NCBI GenBank assembly: GCA_021819105.1
Contig: JAKASK010000005.1
Span: forward strand, 38,072-102,071
DNA length: 64,000 bases
From: an archaeon
GTDB lineage: Archaea > Thermoproteota > Nitrososphaeria > Nitrososphaerales > Gagatemarchaeaceae
Direction: 5' to 3'
In this document: one piece after another, positions 7,758-16,754 of the stretch
Layout: every line of letters starts with the position of its first letter
Numbering within the stretch: position 1 is the stretch's first letter
Translations under genes and position numbers: made by a program
Notes under the pieces: model-generated
The model's input: the letters and a program-made list of their open reading frames with translations, nothing else
What the model was told of the DNA's origin: nothing
Database searches by the model: none

Positions 7758-8294
7758 CTACGTCTCCCTGTTCGGTGCCTGAGCCAGCGGCTCGCTCTTC
7801 TTCCTCTCCCCTTCTTGGAGGAGGATCGACGCAACCACGACCAGGAGTATCAGGAGGGACGGGACGTAGTTGAGCCACTGCGGCAGGCCGTGCGAGTCGA
7901 TGTAGTACGCGAGCAGCTCCACGTAGGGGATGACGAACACCACCTTCCCCTCGAGGCATTTGGAAGTGATCGGTCCCGAGGCTATGCCCAAGGACTGATC
8001 TGTCCCGGGGTTGTTGTCACCTTCGGTGATCAGGCCCCCTACTGTGACCGCCACCACCCTGTGCACCACTGAGAGCCCGCTAGTCGAGCAGAGGCTGTTG
8101 TAGACGACGATGTCTCCCACGTGCACCTGGGCAAGGGGGACGCTCTGGATGACGACCAGGTCCCCGCCCTCCAGCGTGGGGAGCATGCTGGTGCCGTCCA
8201 CCCGCCTCGTGTCTGACTGGACGAAGTACGCCCAGAAGATCAGGGCTGCGATGGCGACCACGTAGATGACGTTGGACTTGGTCGCCACCCTCAT
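7758..8294 (-). CDS. Signal peptidase I (archaeal S26B type)
   Basis: A 178-residue membrane protease that cleaves Sec signal peptides. An N-terminal membrane anchor (residues 8-25) is followed by DGTSMLPTLEGGD with the catalytic Ser, and by VVHRVVAV, where His replaces the bacterial catalytic Lys as in archaeal and ER enzymes. ITEGDNNPGTD is the conserved box with the essential Asp. A second membrane segment lies near the C-terminus (WLNYVPSLLILLVVVASILL), which archaeal forms often have. The ATG is about 30 bases from a TATA element. Confidence 0.9.
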   Translation of the reverse strand: MRVATKSNVIYVVAIAALIFWAYFVQSDTRRVDGTSMLPTLEGGDLVVIQSVPLAQVHVGDIVVYNSLCSTSGLSVVHRVVAVTVGGLITEGDNNPGTDQSLGIASGPITSKCLEGKVVFVIPYVELLAYYIDSHGLPQWLNYVPSLLILLVVVASILLQEGERKKSEPLAQAPNRET

Positions 8295-8318
8295 TTGCGA
8301 AGCAGGCGGCGAGGTCGT

Positions 8319-8349
8319 CGGTTAAATGTTTGAGTGATTGGCTTTTATC
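8319..8349. promoter_or_regulatory. Divergent promoters of signal peptidase and a small membrane protein
   Basis: GGTTAAAT (8320-8327) is spaced about 30 bases from the signal peptidase ATG (minus strand). CTTTTATCC (8342-8350) is about 27 bases from the GTG at 8373 (plus strand). Confidence 0.5.
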
Positions 8350-8372
8350 CGGCCCGGTGCTGCCTGGGCGAT

Positions 8373-8711
8373 GTGAAGAGGTACCTTGCGGTCGTGCTGT
8401 TGGACGCCGTCCTGCTCGTAGCCCTGTTCTACGTGTTGGGGGACATCCAGTGGCGCGCGGCCTACGCAGGTTCCGCACACGCTCGCACCACCGGCTACGC
8501 TGTCTCGATATCTTACTCGCTCTTCACCAAGGTCTTCACCATGGCGGGCAACGGCGTCACCCTTGCCAGTCCCCTGACCCTTGACTGGGTGCAGGTGCTC
8601 GCAGGTGTGCTGGTAGCGGCGAACGCATGGCTGCTCTACAACATGTACGTCGGGCGGACCAGGAGGGGTCACAGGGGCCCGACAGACCAAGGGCCGGCAC
8701 GGACCCAATAG
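8373..8711 (+). CDS. Two-segment membrane protein, unknown
   Basis: A 112-residue product starting VKRYLAVVLLDAVLLVALFYVLG, a membrane segment, then a loop of about 40 residues and a second segment (VQVLAGVLVAANAWLLYNMY), with a basic C-terminal tail. The GTG start follows a TATA element by about 27 bases. The outward loop (YAGSAHARTTGYAVSISYSLFTKVFTMAGNG is its course) has no motif I can name. The gene is divergent from signal peptidase, but this does not establish a joint role. Confidence 0.5.
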   Translation: MKRYLAVVLLDAVLLVALFYVLGDIQWRAAYAGSAHARTTGYAVSISYSLFTKVFTMAGNGVTLASPLTLDWVQVLAGVLVAANAWLLYNMYVGRTRRGHRGPTDQGPARTQ

Positions 8712-8765
8712 TCTCACTCTACCCCCTGCCAACGACGAGACCGTCCCTGCTACATTCAATAGGCC

Positions 8766-9353
8766 TTGCCGACCCCGGGCCGAAGCGTGCCCGGTCCGTT
8801 GTTCCGGATGTTGGAAAGGAAGGCGGGCTCTGCCGAGGGGGCCTCTGAAGCCATCTCCCGAGTAGCCGGGCTTCTGGGGACCGTCGCACCCAGCCCCCAG
8901 GACGAGCAGTTGGCAGGCTTCGCGCTCTGCTACAGGGGGGAAACGCCGGAGGTGGTCTCGAAGTACCTCGACTGGAAGGATTTTGAACGCTTCGCCTCGA
9001 GCATCATGAGGGCGAAGGGGTTCAGGGTCAGGGAAGACGTGCACCTGAGGGGGCCCCGGGCCCAGATCGACGTATTCGGGATCTCCGACCTGGTCTCGGT
9101 GGCGGTGGACTGCAAGCACTGGAAGCGTCCGCCGGGCCACCAGGCGCTCGTCGACCTGGTGGAGGCGCAGAAGGGGAGGGCGCGGCGGCTCCACGACTCC
9201 TTGGACGAAGTGGGCCCCATAGCCGCCGTGATTCTCGTCCTCGTCGACCCGGGCGAGAGGTTCGTCTCCGGGGGTGCGGTCGTGCCGATTTTCGCGTTCG
9301 CTGACTTCCTCGACAACCTGGCGGCGCACTCCGCCTACGCGGAGCTCGTCTGA
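8766..9353 (+). CDS. Mrr-like restriction-endonuclease-fold nuclease
   Basis: A 195-residue protein whose C-terminal two thirds carry a PD-(D/E)XK pattern: DFERFASSIMRAKGFRVRED (the helix and strand that open Mrr-type folds), then QIDVFGI with the metal-binding Asp, then VAVDCKHWKR, the (D/E)xK strand in its D-C-K form. Such proteins cut or process DNA; the substrate here is unknown. No methylase or helicase partner is adjacent, so a restriction system is not supported. Start is uncertain: TTG 8766, GTG 8787 or ATG 8808 all precede the fold. Its 3' end overlaps the convergent PH-domain gene by 19 bases. Confidence 0.6.
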   Translation: MPTPGRSVPGPLFRMLERKAGSAEGASEAISRVAGLLGTVAPSPQDEQLAGFALCYRGETPEVVSKYLDWKDFERFASSIMRAKGFRVREDVHLRGPRAQIDVFGISDLVSVAVDCKHWKRPPGHQALVDLVEAQKGRARRLHDSLDEVGPIAAVILVLVDPGERFVSGGAVVPIFAFADFLDNLAAHSAYAELV

Positions 9354-9820
9354 GGGGATTCGCCCGCCGGGGCGGCGGCATACGGTCCCAGCGAGTCGGA
9401 TATCTGGGACATCAGCTCCGTGGGGTCTGGCAAGTCCCTCAGCTGCATCACGCTTACCCCTGCGAGCGACTTGTGGGTCCCCTTCCCTTGCTTGAGCTCG
9501 ATGTATACCGTGCCGCATTTGAAGCGCCTCGCCAGCATCCCCTGGGAGAAGCCGAGCCCCTGGATGTTGCCGTAGGTGACCGTCAGCTCCTTCCGCCAGA
9601 GCCTCTTGATGCTGATCCCCGATTCGCCGACCCTGTACTCCGTCCCCTCCTTGTTGAGCATGTAGACGCCCACGAACAGGTAGTAAGCGCCTAGGAACAG
9701 AAGGTAATTGGGGATGTGAGCCCAGCTGAGCTCGAGGAAGGGGGTAAGAATCGCCATGGCTATGGTAGCCTTCACCAGGCTCTTCGCGACGTTCGCTCTC
9801 AGGACTTTCTCTGGTTCCAA
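9335..9820 (-). CDS. Bacterial-type PH-domain membrane protein (DUF304-like)
   Basis: A 161-residue protein from a TTG at 9820, nine bases after the oppF stop. Residues about 11-45 form two membrane segments, and the rest reads as a bPH2 domain: EYRVGESGISIKRLWRKELTVTYGNIQGLGFSQGMLARRFKCGTVYIEL, that is, the strand order of YdbS/YdbT-like proteins. Function of the family is unknown. A longer frame upstream overlaps oppF and has no supporting features. It may be cotranscribed with the Opp transporter genes but is not a usual member of that operon. Confidence 0.55.
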   Translation of the reverse strand: MEPEKVLRANVAKSLVKATIAMAILTPFLELSWAHIPNYLLFLGAYYLFVGVYMLNKEGTEYRVGESGISIKRLWRKELTVTYGNIQGLGFSQGMLARRFKCGTVYIELKQGKGTHKSLAGVSVMQLRDLPDPTELMSQISDSLGPYAAAPAGESPQTSSA

Positions 9821-9828
9821 TCTCGAGG

Positions 9829-10797
9829 TCAGTAGAGCCAGCACGCCGCCTGCTCGTCGCCCACGTTCCTGAGCTCCGGCTCTTTCTCCTTGCAGACGTC
9901 CATCACATAGGGGCAGCGCGGATGGAAGCGGCAACCTGAAGGCAGCGCGACAAGGCTGGGGACTTCGCCGCTGGGGGGCACCAGGTCGTGCGAAGTGATC
10001 GTCGGGACCGACTTCAGGAGGGCCTGGGTGTAGGGGTGCTTCGGGCTCGCGATCACCTGCTCCGTGGGCCCCGTCTCCACCACCTTCCCGGCGTACATCA
10101 CGGCGATCCTGTCTGAGATGAACCGTGCCACGGCTATGTTGTGGGTGATGAACAGGTAGGTGAGCTTCAGTTCGTCGTGGATCTTTGCCAGGAGGTTCAG
10201 GACCTGCGCCTGCACCGACGCGTCCAGCGCTGAGGTAGGCTCGTCAAGGACTATGAAAGTGGGATTCCCGATGATCGCTCTTGCCACCGCGATGCGCTGC
10301 CTCTGGCCTCCGGAGAGGTCTCTGCTCCTCCTCTGGGCGAAGGTGTTCGCGTCCAGGCCGACGAGGTCCAGCGCCGACGCGAACTGGGCCTGCTTGTCCG
10401 CACTGCTCACCCCGGCCTTGTGCAGAGGCTCTGTGACGATGTCCTTGATTGGCATCCTCGGGTCAAGGCTGTCCGTGGGGTTCTGGAAGACCATCTGCAC
10501 CTGGCGTCTGACGCTCCTCCAGCGCTTCTTGGTCACCTTCTCGTTCATGAAGTAGATCTCTCCCTTCGTGGTCGTCTCAAGGGTCGCCAGCATCCGGCCG
10601 AAGGTGGTCTTTCCGCTTCCGCTCTCGCCGACTAGGGCAAGCACTTCTCCCGGGGCTATCTCGATGTCGATGCCGTCCACGGCCCGCACCCAAAGCTTCG
10701 GTTCGCGCGAAATCAGTGACTGGATGAACCCTCTCCTCGACGCTTCGAACCACTTCGTGGCACCCACCGTCTTGAACACTGCGGCTGACTCAGTCAA
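9829..10797 (-). CDS. oppF: Oligopeptide/dipeptide ABC transporter ATPase
   Basis: A 322-residue cytoplasmic ATPase that powers peptide import together with OppD. It shows Walker A GESGSGKTT, Q-loop region MVFQNPTDSLDPRM, signature LSGGQRQR, Walker B FIVLDEPTSALD, and the C-terminal oligopeptide-transporter domain with the metal-binding-like cysteines in SGCRFHPRCPYVMDVC. It starts with TTG and overlaps oppD by eight bases, as in a tight operon in the order B-C-D-F. Confidence 0.9.
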   Translation of the reverse strand: MTESAAVFKTVGATKWFEASRRGFIQSLISREPKLWVRAVDGIDIEIAPGEVLALVGESGSGKTTFGRMLATLETTTKGEIYFMNEKVTKKRWRSVRRQVQMVFQNPTDSLDPRMPIKDIVTEPLHKAGVSSADKQAQFASALDLVGLDANTFAQRRSRDLSGGQRQRIAVARAIIGNPTFIVLDEPTSALDASVQAQVLNLLAKIHDELKLTYLFITHNIAVARFISDRIAVMYAGKVVETGPTEQVIASPKHPYTQALLKSVPTITSHDLVPPSGEVPSLVALPSGCRFHPRCPYVMDVCKEKEPELRNVGDEQAACWLY

Positions 10798-11755
10798 AGA
10801 GATGGCACCTCAACAGCCTACCCCCAACCTCCTTTTCCAAGGGGTCCTCCGTGCGGCATATGTCCATCACTTGGGGGCACCTTGGATGGAATCTGCACCC
10901 TGTAGGGGGTGCGAGCATGTTGGGAGGAGAGCCGGGTATCGCGACCAGTTTGCCTTCCTTCCGTGACTTGTTGGGGATGCTGTTCACAAGCGCGACGCTG
11001 TAAGGGTGTAGCGGCTTGGACACCACATCGTTGACCGGCCCTAGCTCAGAGAGTTGTCCCGCATACATCACAAGGAACCTGTCCGCGATGGTGTAAGCCA
11101 CTGCCATGTCGTGGGTGATGAATATCACGGACATCCCGTACTCCTTCTTCAGGTCCTTGATGAGCTTGATCACCTGAGCCTGGATCGTCACGTCCAGGGC
11201 GGACGTGGGTTCGTCTGCGATGAGGAGCTTCGGCTTCATCACCAGCGCCATCGCGATCACGATCCTCTGGATCTGGCCCCCGGACAGCTGGTGCGGATAG
11301 CGTCTGAGTATCACCTCGGGGTCAGGCATCCTGACTCCGTTCAGGCCGTCAATGATGTCCTTCAGGGCGTCCTCCCTGTCGAACTCCCTCCCTGCGATCT
11401 GCTCTCGCATCCCAACTGCCTCGAGCATCTGGTCGTCGACGCGCTTGACTGGGTTGAGGCTGTTGAGAGGGTCCTGGAAGATCATGAAGACTTCGCCTCC
11501 CCTGTACATCCTCAGGGCCTTCCCCTTCAAAGCGAAGACGTCCTTGCCGTCCAGAATGACCTTCCCCTCGTACTTTGCGTTGGGCGGGAGGAGCCTCACG
11601 AGGGAGTGCCCGAGGGTGGACTTTCCGCACCCGCTCTCGCCCACCACCGCGACAGTTTCACCCTTCTCCACGGAGAGATCCAGGCTCTTTACAGCTTCAA
11701 GGTTCCCGTAGACAGTACGATAGTTGATTTTGAGCCCCTTCACGTCCAGGAACAT
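10790..11755 (-). CDS. oppD: Oligopeptide/dipeptide ABC transporter ATPase
   Basis: The 321-residue first ATPase of the peptide importer. Motifs in order are GESGCGKST (Walker A), MIFQDPLNSLNPVKRV (Q-loop), LSGGQIQRIV (signature), LLIADEPTSALD (Walker B) and THDMAVA (H-loop). The C-terminal TGCRFHPRCPQVMDIC is the family's cysteine-rich tail. The ATG starts directly after the oppC stop. It is probably translated from the common opp mRNA. Confidence 0.9.
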   Translation of the reverse strand: MFLDVKGLKINYRTVYGNLEAVKSLDLSVEKGETVAVVGESGCGKSTLGHSLVRLLPPNAKYEGKVILDGKDVFALKGKALRMYRGGEVFMIFQDPLNSLNPVKRVDDQMLEAVGMREQIAGREFDREDALKDIIDGLNGVRMPDPEVILRRYPHQLSGGQIQRIVIAMALVMKPKLLIADEPTSALDVTIQAQVIKLIKDLKKEYGMSVIFITHDMAVAYTIADRFLVMYAGQLSELGPVNDVVSKPLHPYSVALVNSIPNKSRKEGKLVAIPGSPPNMLAPPTGCRFHPRCPQVMDICRTEDPLEKEVGGRLLRCHLFD

Positions 11756-12760
11756 CTAGTATGAAATCCTCCCGCCAACCAGATCCTGTATCCTGTCCCC
11801 AAGGAGCGAGAAACAGACCACCACGGCCATGATTGCGATGCTAGGGAAGAGGGCGAACCACCACACGTGGGGGACGTACTGCAGCCCCGAGGCGCTCATC
11901 GACCCCCACTCAGGGCTCCCCACCTCAGCTCCTATGCCGAGGAATGCCAGGACCGAGTAGGTGAGGACCACGTTCCCAAAGTCCAGGGTGGCGATGGCTA
12001 CGATGGGGTCGATGGAGTTAGGGAATATGTGCCTGATTATTATCCTGAAGGAGCTGAGCCCGCTCAGCCTGGACGCCTCGACATAGCCCCGGTTCTTCAG
12101 GCTGAGAGCCTGGGCTCTGAAGAACCTTGCGTAGGTCGGCCACCAGATGACGACCAAGGCCACGAGCACCACCTGATATCCGTTCCCGAGGACCAGCGCC
12201 AGCGCGATGGCGAGCAGAATGAGCGGGAACGCGAGGAACGCGTCCGTCACCCTCATCAGGACTTCGTCGGCCCATCCGCCGATATATCCTGCGGTTATCC
12301 CCAGCAGCATCCCAATCACTATTGCCGAGGTAACCACAAGGATGGCCGCGAGCGCGTCCTTCGGAGCGGCGTAGAGGATTCTCGAAAGGATGCTCCTCCC
12401 CGTCGCATCATATCCCATCAGACCCACCGGGAAGTTGGCCAAGCTTGGGGGAGCCAGGACCAACTTGAAGTTGAAGGCGAAGGGGTTCGACGGAAGAAGG
12501 ATGTACGCGAGGGTCGTATCATTCAGGTAGCCGCTAAGCTGCTCCAGTATCCCTTGTATCACCGACCACATTACGAATATCGCGATCCCGATGGTCCCGG
12601 CGAGCGCAATCTTGTCTCTCCGCACGTACCCCATGATGAAGTTCAGTCCGCTGGACTCGCCAAGCGGTGCCTCAGCCTCGGTCACCGCTCCGCTCGAGGA
12701 CTTGTGCCTCCCCCTGAACAACCTGAATCTTTCCAGCCACTTCTGCGCTCCGTCGCTCAC
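11756..12760 (-). CDS. oppC: Oligopeptide/dipeptide ABC transporter permease
   Basis: A 334-residue inner permease of the binding-protein-dependent type. After a hydrophilic N-terminus, six membrane segments are evident, and the coupling helix EAA loop reads YVEASRLSGLSSFRIIIRHIFPNS (EAS-G pattern) before PIVAIATLDFGN. An outer loop between segments 1 and 2 is long, as usual in OppC/DppC. It begins with GTG immediately behind the oppB stop codon without a gap. Confidence 0.9.
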   Translation of the reverse strand: MSDGAQKWLERFRLFRGRHKSSSGAVTEAEAPLGESSGLNFIMGYVRRDKIALAGTIGIAIFVMWSVIQGILEQLSGYLNDTTLAYILLPSNPFAFNFKLVLAPPSLANFPVGLMGYDATGRSILSRILYAAPKDALAAILVVTSAIVIGMLLGITAGYIGGWADEVLMRVTDAFLAFPLILLAIALALVLGNGYQVVLVALVVIWWPTYARFFRAQALSLKNRGYVEASRLSGLSSFRIIIRHIFPNSIDPIVAIATLDFGNVVLTYSVLAFLGIGAEVGSPEWGSMSASGLQYVPHVWWFALFPSIAIMAVVVCFSLLGDRIQDLVGGRISY

Positions 12761-13789
12761 CTAGGTCAACCTCACCCTCGGGTCCATTACCCCATACAAT
12801 ATGTCCGCGATGAAGTTGGCTACAATCACCGACGCCCCCACTATGATGGTGATCGCCAGGATAGCCGGATAGTCCAGGTCGTAGGCCGCAGTCACGGCGA
12901 AGAACCCAATGCCATGGTAGGCGAACACGTCCTCCACCACTACGGCCCCGCCGACCGAGAACGCGAAGGTTATGGCGAGTAGGGTGATTATCGGTATTAT
13001 GGCGTTCCTGAACGCGGTCCCCCAGATCACCTTCCTGCGAGGGAGGCCCTTCATGTACGCCAGCTTGACGTAGTCCTTGTCTAGCGCGTCGACCATCGTC
13101 GCCCTGGTCAGCCGGGTGATGCTCCCGAAGCTGATCAACCCAATGGTGAGAGCCGGGAGGATCAGGTGCTGGATGTAGCTGTAGAGGTAGACCCAGTTCT
13201 GGGCCAGTATCGAGTCCACCAATGGTAGCCCGGTGACCACGGCCGGGTGGAGGAGTATCGGGTCGGCGACCCCGGTCGTCGGGAGGAGGCCTAGGTCGTA
13301 GGCTAGAATCAGCTGCAGCACCACACCCACCAGGAACGGCGGAGCCGCCCACGTCCCCAGGTATAGGGCCTTGATGCCGTAGTCAGGTGCGGTGTTCCTG
13401 TTGGACGCGGCGATCGCGCCGGTGAAAATCCCAAGTCCTACTCCCAGAAAGGTCCCGATCAGGACCATGTCGATGGTGACTGGGAAGTACTCCTGGATGA
13501 CCAGGATCTCCGGTATGCCGTAGATGGTGTCGGTACCGAAGTTACCCTGGAAGAACCCCACGACGTAGTTGTAGAACTGGACGTACAGCGGCTGGTCGAA
13601 CCCCAACCTGTGCGCTATCTGGACGAGCTGCTGAAGGTTGAAGTGGGATCCGACGTACAGCCGGGCCATGTCCGTGGGCGACGGAGCCACCAGATGGATG
13701 ATCATGAATATGAGCGCAATCATGATGATGATGGTCACGAGTGCGTTCACGCCTCTCCTCACGACGAAGAACAGGAACCGTGATGCCAA
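12761..13789 (-). CDS. oppB: Oligopeptide/dipeptide ABC transporter permease
   Basis: A 342-residue membrane permease, first gene of the opp operon. The N-terminus FLFFVVRRGVNALVTIIIMIALIFMI is the conserved first segment; the EAA loop is DKDYVKLAYMKGLPRRKVIWGTAFRNAIIP, matching DppB. The second periplasm-facing domain holds the usual ARLYVGSHFNLQQ-like region. The start is TTG. A TATA element lies about 37 bases upstream, allowing a leader of about ten bases. The operon is divergent from the winged-helix and binding-protein genes. Confidence 0.9.
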   Translation of the reverse strand: MASRFLFFVVRRGVNALVTIIIMIALIFMIIHLVAPSPTDMARLYVGSHFNLQQLVQIAHRLGFDQPLYVQFYNYVVGFFQGNFGTDTIYGIPEILVIQEYFPVTIDMVLIGTFLGVGLGIFTGAIAASNRNTAPDYGIKALYLGTWAAPPFLVGVVLQLILAYDLGLLPTTGVADPILLHPAVVTGLPLVDSILAQNWVYLYSYIQHLILPALTIGLISFGSITRLTRATMVDALDKDYVKLAYMKGLPRRKVIWGTAFRNAIIPIITLLAITFAFSVGGAVVVEDVFAYHGIGFFAVTAAYDLDYPAILAITIIVGASVIVANFIADILYGVMDPRVRLT

Positions 13790-13822
13790 TCGACTGGTTC
13801 GCTCGCTCCCCCCCTCCCGCCC

Positions 13823-13830
13823 TCTTATAG
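13823..13830 (-). promoter_or_regulatory. Probable opp operon TATA element
   Basis: CTATAAGA on the minus strand is the best A/T element upstream of oppB, about 37 bases from its TTG start. Confidence 0.45.
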
Positions 13831-13968
13831 ATTGTTAACACACGAGTCACTCCGCGCTTCTCCACCTCCGGTCGTCATCTTCCGTTTTGACTTTGCAGAT
13901 CATTGGCACAAGGGCTGACCTCGAGGAACTTGCGGTGAGCTTTAGGCGAAACGGCTATATTTTGCGGA

Positions 13969-14247
13969 ATGAACGTGTTGCGACCTGATTTGGCTGTAGG
14001 AGACGGGCTCTCGGTCAAGGGGCCGTTCAGATTCAGGCTCCTCTACCACCTGATAGGGAGGTCGCGCACGCCGACGGAGCTAGCGCTCCTCGAGAACAAG
14101 CACCTGAGCGACATCAGCAGGGGACTAGGCGTGCTGCGGAAGGAAGGCCTTGTCCGCTACGAGTCAAGCGGTGCAAGGGAGAGGTACTACGAGCTCACCC
14201 AGGAAGGTTACATCATCCTCTACGCCAACCTCCGCATGAACAGATAG
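13969..14247 (+). CDS. Small winged-helix DNA-binding protein, candidate opp regulator
   Basis: A 92-residue protein formed by one winged-helix domain: FRFRLLYHLIGRSRTPTELALLENKHLSDISRGLGVLRKEGLVRYE gives helices 1-3, with the recognition helix in HLSDISRGLGVL, and SSGARERYYELTQEG the wing. This is the MarR/ArsR-like fold common in archaea. It sits between the divergent opp operon and the binding-protein gene, so control of peptide uptake is a reasonable inference. A TATA-like TATATTTT lies only 8-15 bases before this ATG; if it is the true promoter, translation could start at a TTG at 13978 or 13990 instead. Confidence 0.65.
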   Translation: MNVLRPDLAVGDGLSVKGPFRFRLLYHLIGRSRTPTELALLENKHLSDISRGLGVLRKEGLVRYESSGARERYYELTQEGYIILYANLRMNR

Positions 14248-14301
14248 GGCCGCGTTTCACGGCCATCATGGACTTGGCGGCGTCCATCTCTGCTAACAAT
14301 T

Positions 14302-14310
14302 CTTATATAA
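14302..14310 (+). promoter_or_regulatory. TATA element of the peptide-binding protein gene
   Basis: CTTATATAA is a strong archaeal TATA box about 30 bases before the ATG at 14336, leaving a leader of only a few bases. Confidence 0.65.
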
Positions 14311-14335
14311 CGTGAGAGGGGTTCGAAGTCCGAGA

Positions 14336-16654
14336 ATGAAAGTTACAGAACGCAGAGCTATTTCCACTTCAGCAACTGTTGCTATCATCGTAGTCATCCT
14401 CGTCATCGCTGGTGTCGCGGCCTACTTCGTCCTGGTTCCACAGGGCGGGCAGACTACGACGACTACCACGACCACGACCACCCAGCACACGACGACCACG
14501 ACTACGACCACAACGCATACCACTACTACGACCACGACTACTACCACTCAACAGCAGACCCCTCTGACGGTGGCGTCATGCACTGGAGCGATACCTGGGA
14601 CGGTACCTCCGACTCAGGCCTTCTCATATGTTGCGAACACCACTGCAGAGAACTACAACTATCCTGTGACCGCCTCTCCGCCGACCACCCCAACTGGCTA
14701 CTACGGGCCCAAGAACTCGAGTATCTTGACTGATGAGTCAATCGGGACTCCACCAGACTACCTCGACCCGGCGGCTGGCTTCTATTCGCAGGATGTCACC
14801 TACAACAACGCGGTTTACCAGAACCTGGTGATGTACAACGGTAACAGCGGCACCCAGATTCTGCCAATCCTAGCGGACCAGTACTGGATCACCAACGGGG
14901 GCTGCACCAACGTCTTCCACATCAGGTCGATCGCAACGTTCTCTGACGGGACTCCCGTCACGGGCTTCGACCAGTGGTTCTCGATTGTGCGCACCCAGTT
15001 CATCAACGCGCCGTCAGGCATCAGCTTCTACAACTGGAACCAGGTGTCGTACAACGCCACTAAGGGCGCCTCGTACGGCTCCGGCAGCTACTCTTACAAC
15101 ACCATGGGGGCTCAGCTCCCGTGGGGTCTGAGGATAGCCATCCAGTCTGCGACTGGCCTCCAGACGGCCGCTGACACTCCAGCAGCTGTGAACCTCGCTG
15201 TCCAGGTGCTCAACCAGATGCTCTCGAACTTCAACCCATCCAACTCCACTCAGGCGGCCATCATGGCCTACCCTGAACAGGCTTATGTTGCCAACTCCAC
15301 CTTCTTCACCTCCAACTATCTGAGGACCCTAGGTCCGTTCGGGCCTCAGATTTGGGCAGGGTTTGACGGCCAGCAGGTCGTCGAACCGGCCTCAGTCGAC
15401 ACCCACGGCGGAGTCACCAACAACACCGCGAATGCGTACGTCGACACCCACGGTGCGATCGGGACCGGACCATATACTGTGCGATCAGTCGGCGTGGGCA
15501 ACAACCCAGTCGTCCTGACTGCGACGCCCAACTACTGGGCCGGTAAGTCGAGCGCGACCAACATCCCAGTCATGGCCAGGCCAGCGAGCATCAACACCGT
15601 CATCATGGCGCCGTTCTCGACCGACTCGCAGGCAGAGGGTGACTTCGGGTCACGCGCTGCGGACATATCCGCCGAGTCTGCCCTGAACTTCGGGGCCATG
15701 TACTCCTCGCTGCCAGCGAGCGTGAGGGCGCACTTCACCTTCGCACAGATCCACCAAGCAGTCGGAGCATACGACTTCGCCCTGTTCATGCAGTTCAACA
15801 CCTACCAGAACCCGACTAACAGCTCCCTGTTCAGGAAGGGACTGGCCAACGCCATGAACTACACGGCGCTGAACCAGCCAAACCTCTACAACGGGACCTA
15901 CTACGCAGGCATGTTCGTCGGCCCACTCACTCCGGCATACGCCTACTACAACTCGCAGAACTACCCACTCCCAACCCAGAACACCACAGCAGCAGCCAAT
16001 TACTTCCAGGAGTTCGGCATGCAGACCCACCAGTTCATGGTGATCCCGAGCGACCTGACCCTGAGTAACGGGACAACCCTGAAGGCCGGGACGGTCCTCG
16101 GCGATGCGAGCGGTGCACAGCTCCAGCCGTTCAAGATGTACTACTCCGTCCCATTGACTGGGGCGCTGGAAGTCACCTTGACGGTCATACAGCAGTCGCT
16201 GTCTCAGTTCGGAGTCACTGCGGTTCCGTTCGGGACGACCACTACTGAGCTGGACATCCTCGACTCGAGCCCACAGACCTATCCGGCTGTACAGCTCGTA
16301 GGCTGGGGCGCGGACTTCAACGACCCATTCCTGGGCATGTTCTACCCACTCATGTACCCGTCTCCGTACAACGGGTTCTTCACCAACGCAACCGTGACTG
16401 CCGAAGTGCTGGCATGTGTGTTCCCGGCCTCAACCGCCGCGGCACAGGCCTGCGCTGACAGCCTCAACAAGATGGCACAGGACAACCAGATTTGGATCTA
16501 CACCCCAATCCCAGAAGTCCCGGCAGGGCAGCCTAACGCAGGCTTCCCGACCAACTTCTTCTTCATTCAGCCCTACGTGCAAGGTTGGAACTTCAACCAG
16601 TACGTGGGCGGCTTCTACAACCAAGTCTACTACCAACCAGTTAACGTCTCGTAG
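14336..16654 (+). CDS. oppA: Oligopeptide-binding protein of the ABC importer (SBP family 5)
   Basis: A 772-residue extracytoplasmic solute receptor. An N-terminal membrane segment (TVAIIVVILVIAGVAAYFVLV) is followed by a stalk made almost only of threonine, broken by a few His and Gln (about residues 41-72), and then by the binding domain. There the family-5 pattern appears: DESIGTPPDYLDPAAGFYSQD, ADQYWITNGGCTNVFHIRS, GTGPYTVRSV, and late GWGADFNDPFLGMFYPL. No bacterial lipobox cysteine is seen, so the protein is probably held by the membrane segment, and the Thr stalk is likely O-glycosylated (inference). Its substrate, peptide or other, is not fixed by sequence. Confidence 0.85.
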   Translation: MKVTERRAISTSATVAIIVVILVIAGVAAYFVLVPQGGQTTTTTTTTTTQHTTTTTTTTTHTTTTTTTTTTQQQTPLTVASCTGAIPGTVPPTQAFSYVANTTAENYNYPVTASPPTTPTGYYGPKNSSILTDESIGTPPDYLDPAAGFYSQDVTYNNAVYQNLVMYNGNSGTQILPILADQYWITNGGCTNVFHIRSIATFSDGTPVTGFDQWFSIVRTQFINAPSGISFYNWNQVSYNATKGASYGSGSYSYNTMGAQLPWGLRIAIQSATGLQTAADTPAAVNLAVQVLNQMLSNFNPSNSTQAAIMAYPEQAYVANSTFFTSNYLRTLGPFGPQIWAGFDGQQVVEPASVDTHGGVTNNTANAYVDTHGAIGTGPYTVRSVGVGNNPVVLTATPNYWAGKSSATNIPVMARPASINTVIMAPFSTDSQAEGDFGSRAADISAESALNFGAMYSSLPASVRAHFTFAQIHQAVGAYDFALFMQFNTYQNPTNSSLFRKGLANAMNYTALNQPNLYNGTYYAGMFVGPLTPAYAYYNSQNYPLPTQNTTAAANYFQEFGMQTHQFMVIPSDLTLSNGTTLKAGTVLGDASGAQLQPFKMYYSVPLTGALEVTLTVIQQSLSQFGVTAVPFGTTTTELDILDSSPQTYPAVQLVGWGADFNDPFLGMFYPLMYPSPYNGFFTNATVTAEVLACVFPASTAAAQACADSLNKMAQDNQIWIYTPIPEVPAGQPNAGFPTNFFFIQPYVQGWNFNQYVGGFYNQVYYQPVNVS

Positions 16655-16681
16655 AATCCTGGGCCGAAGTGCCTAGGATTC
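16654..16681 (+). terminator. Hairpin after the peptide-binding protein gene
   Basis: GAATCCTGGGC (16654-16664) can pair with GCCTAGGATTC (16671-16681) over 11 positions including one G-T wobble, with a six-base loop. The stem begins in the oppA stop codon and is followed by a T-rich stretch (TCCTCCTGTTTTC), so a transcription-termination or mRNA-end role is likely. Confidence 0.55.
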
Positions 16682-16754
16682 ATCCTCCTGTTTTCAGGAA
16701 ACCAGCGGAGGCTCTGAACGTTTTTAGCGAACGACGAAATATGAGGGATCGCTA

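Noticed and set aside
8766..9353. Restriction-modification system around the Mrr-like nuclease
   Set aside because: No methyltransferase, helicase or specificity gene lies nearby; the neighbours are transport and membrane genes.
14453..14552. Long ACN triplet run, at first sight a minisatellite or repeat array
   Set aside because: It is in frame within oppA and codes the Thr-rich stalk; unit phase and synonymous changes fit coding DNA rather than CRISPR or a satellite.
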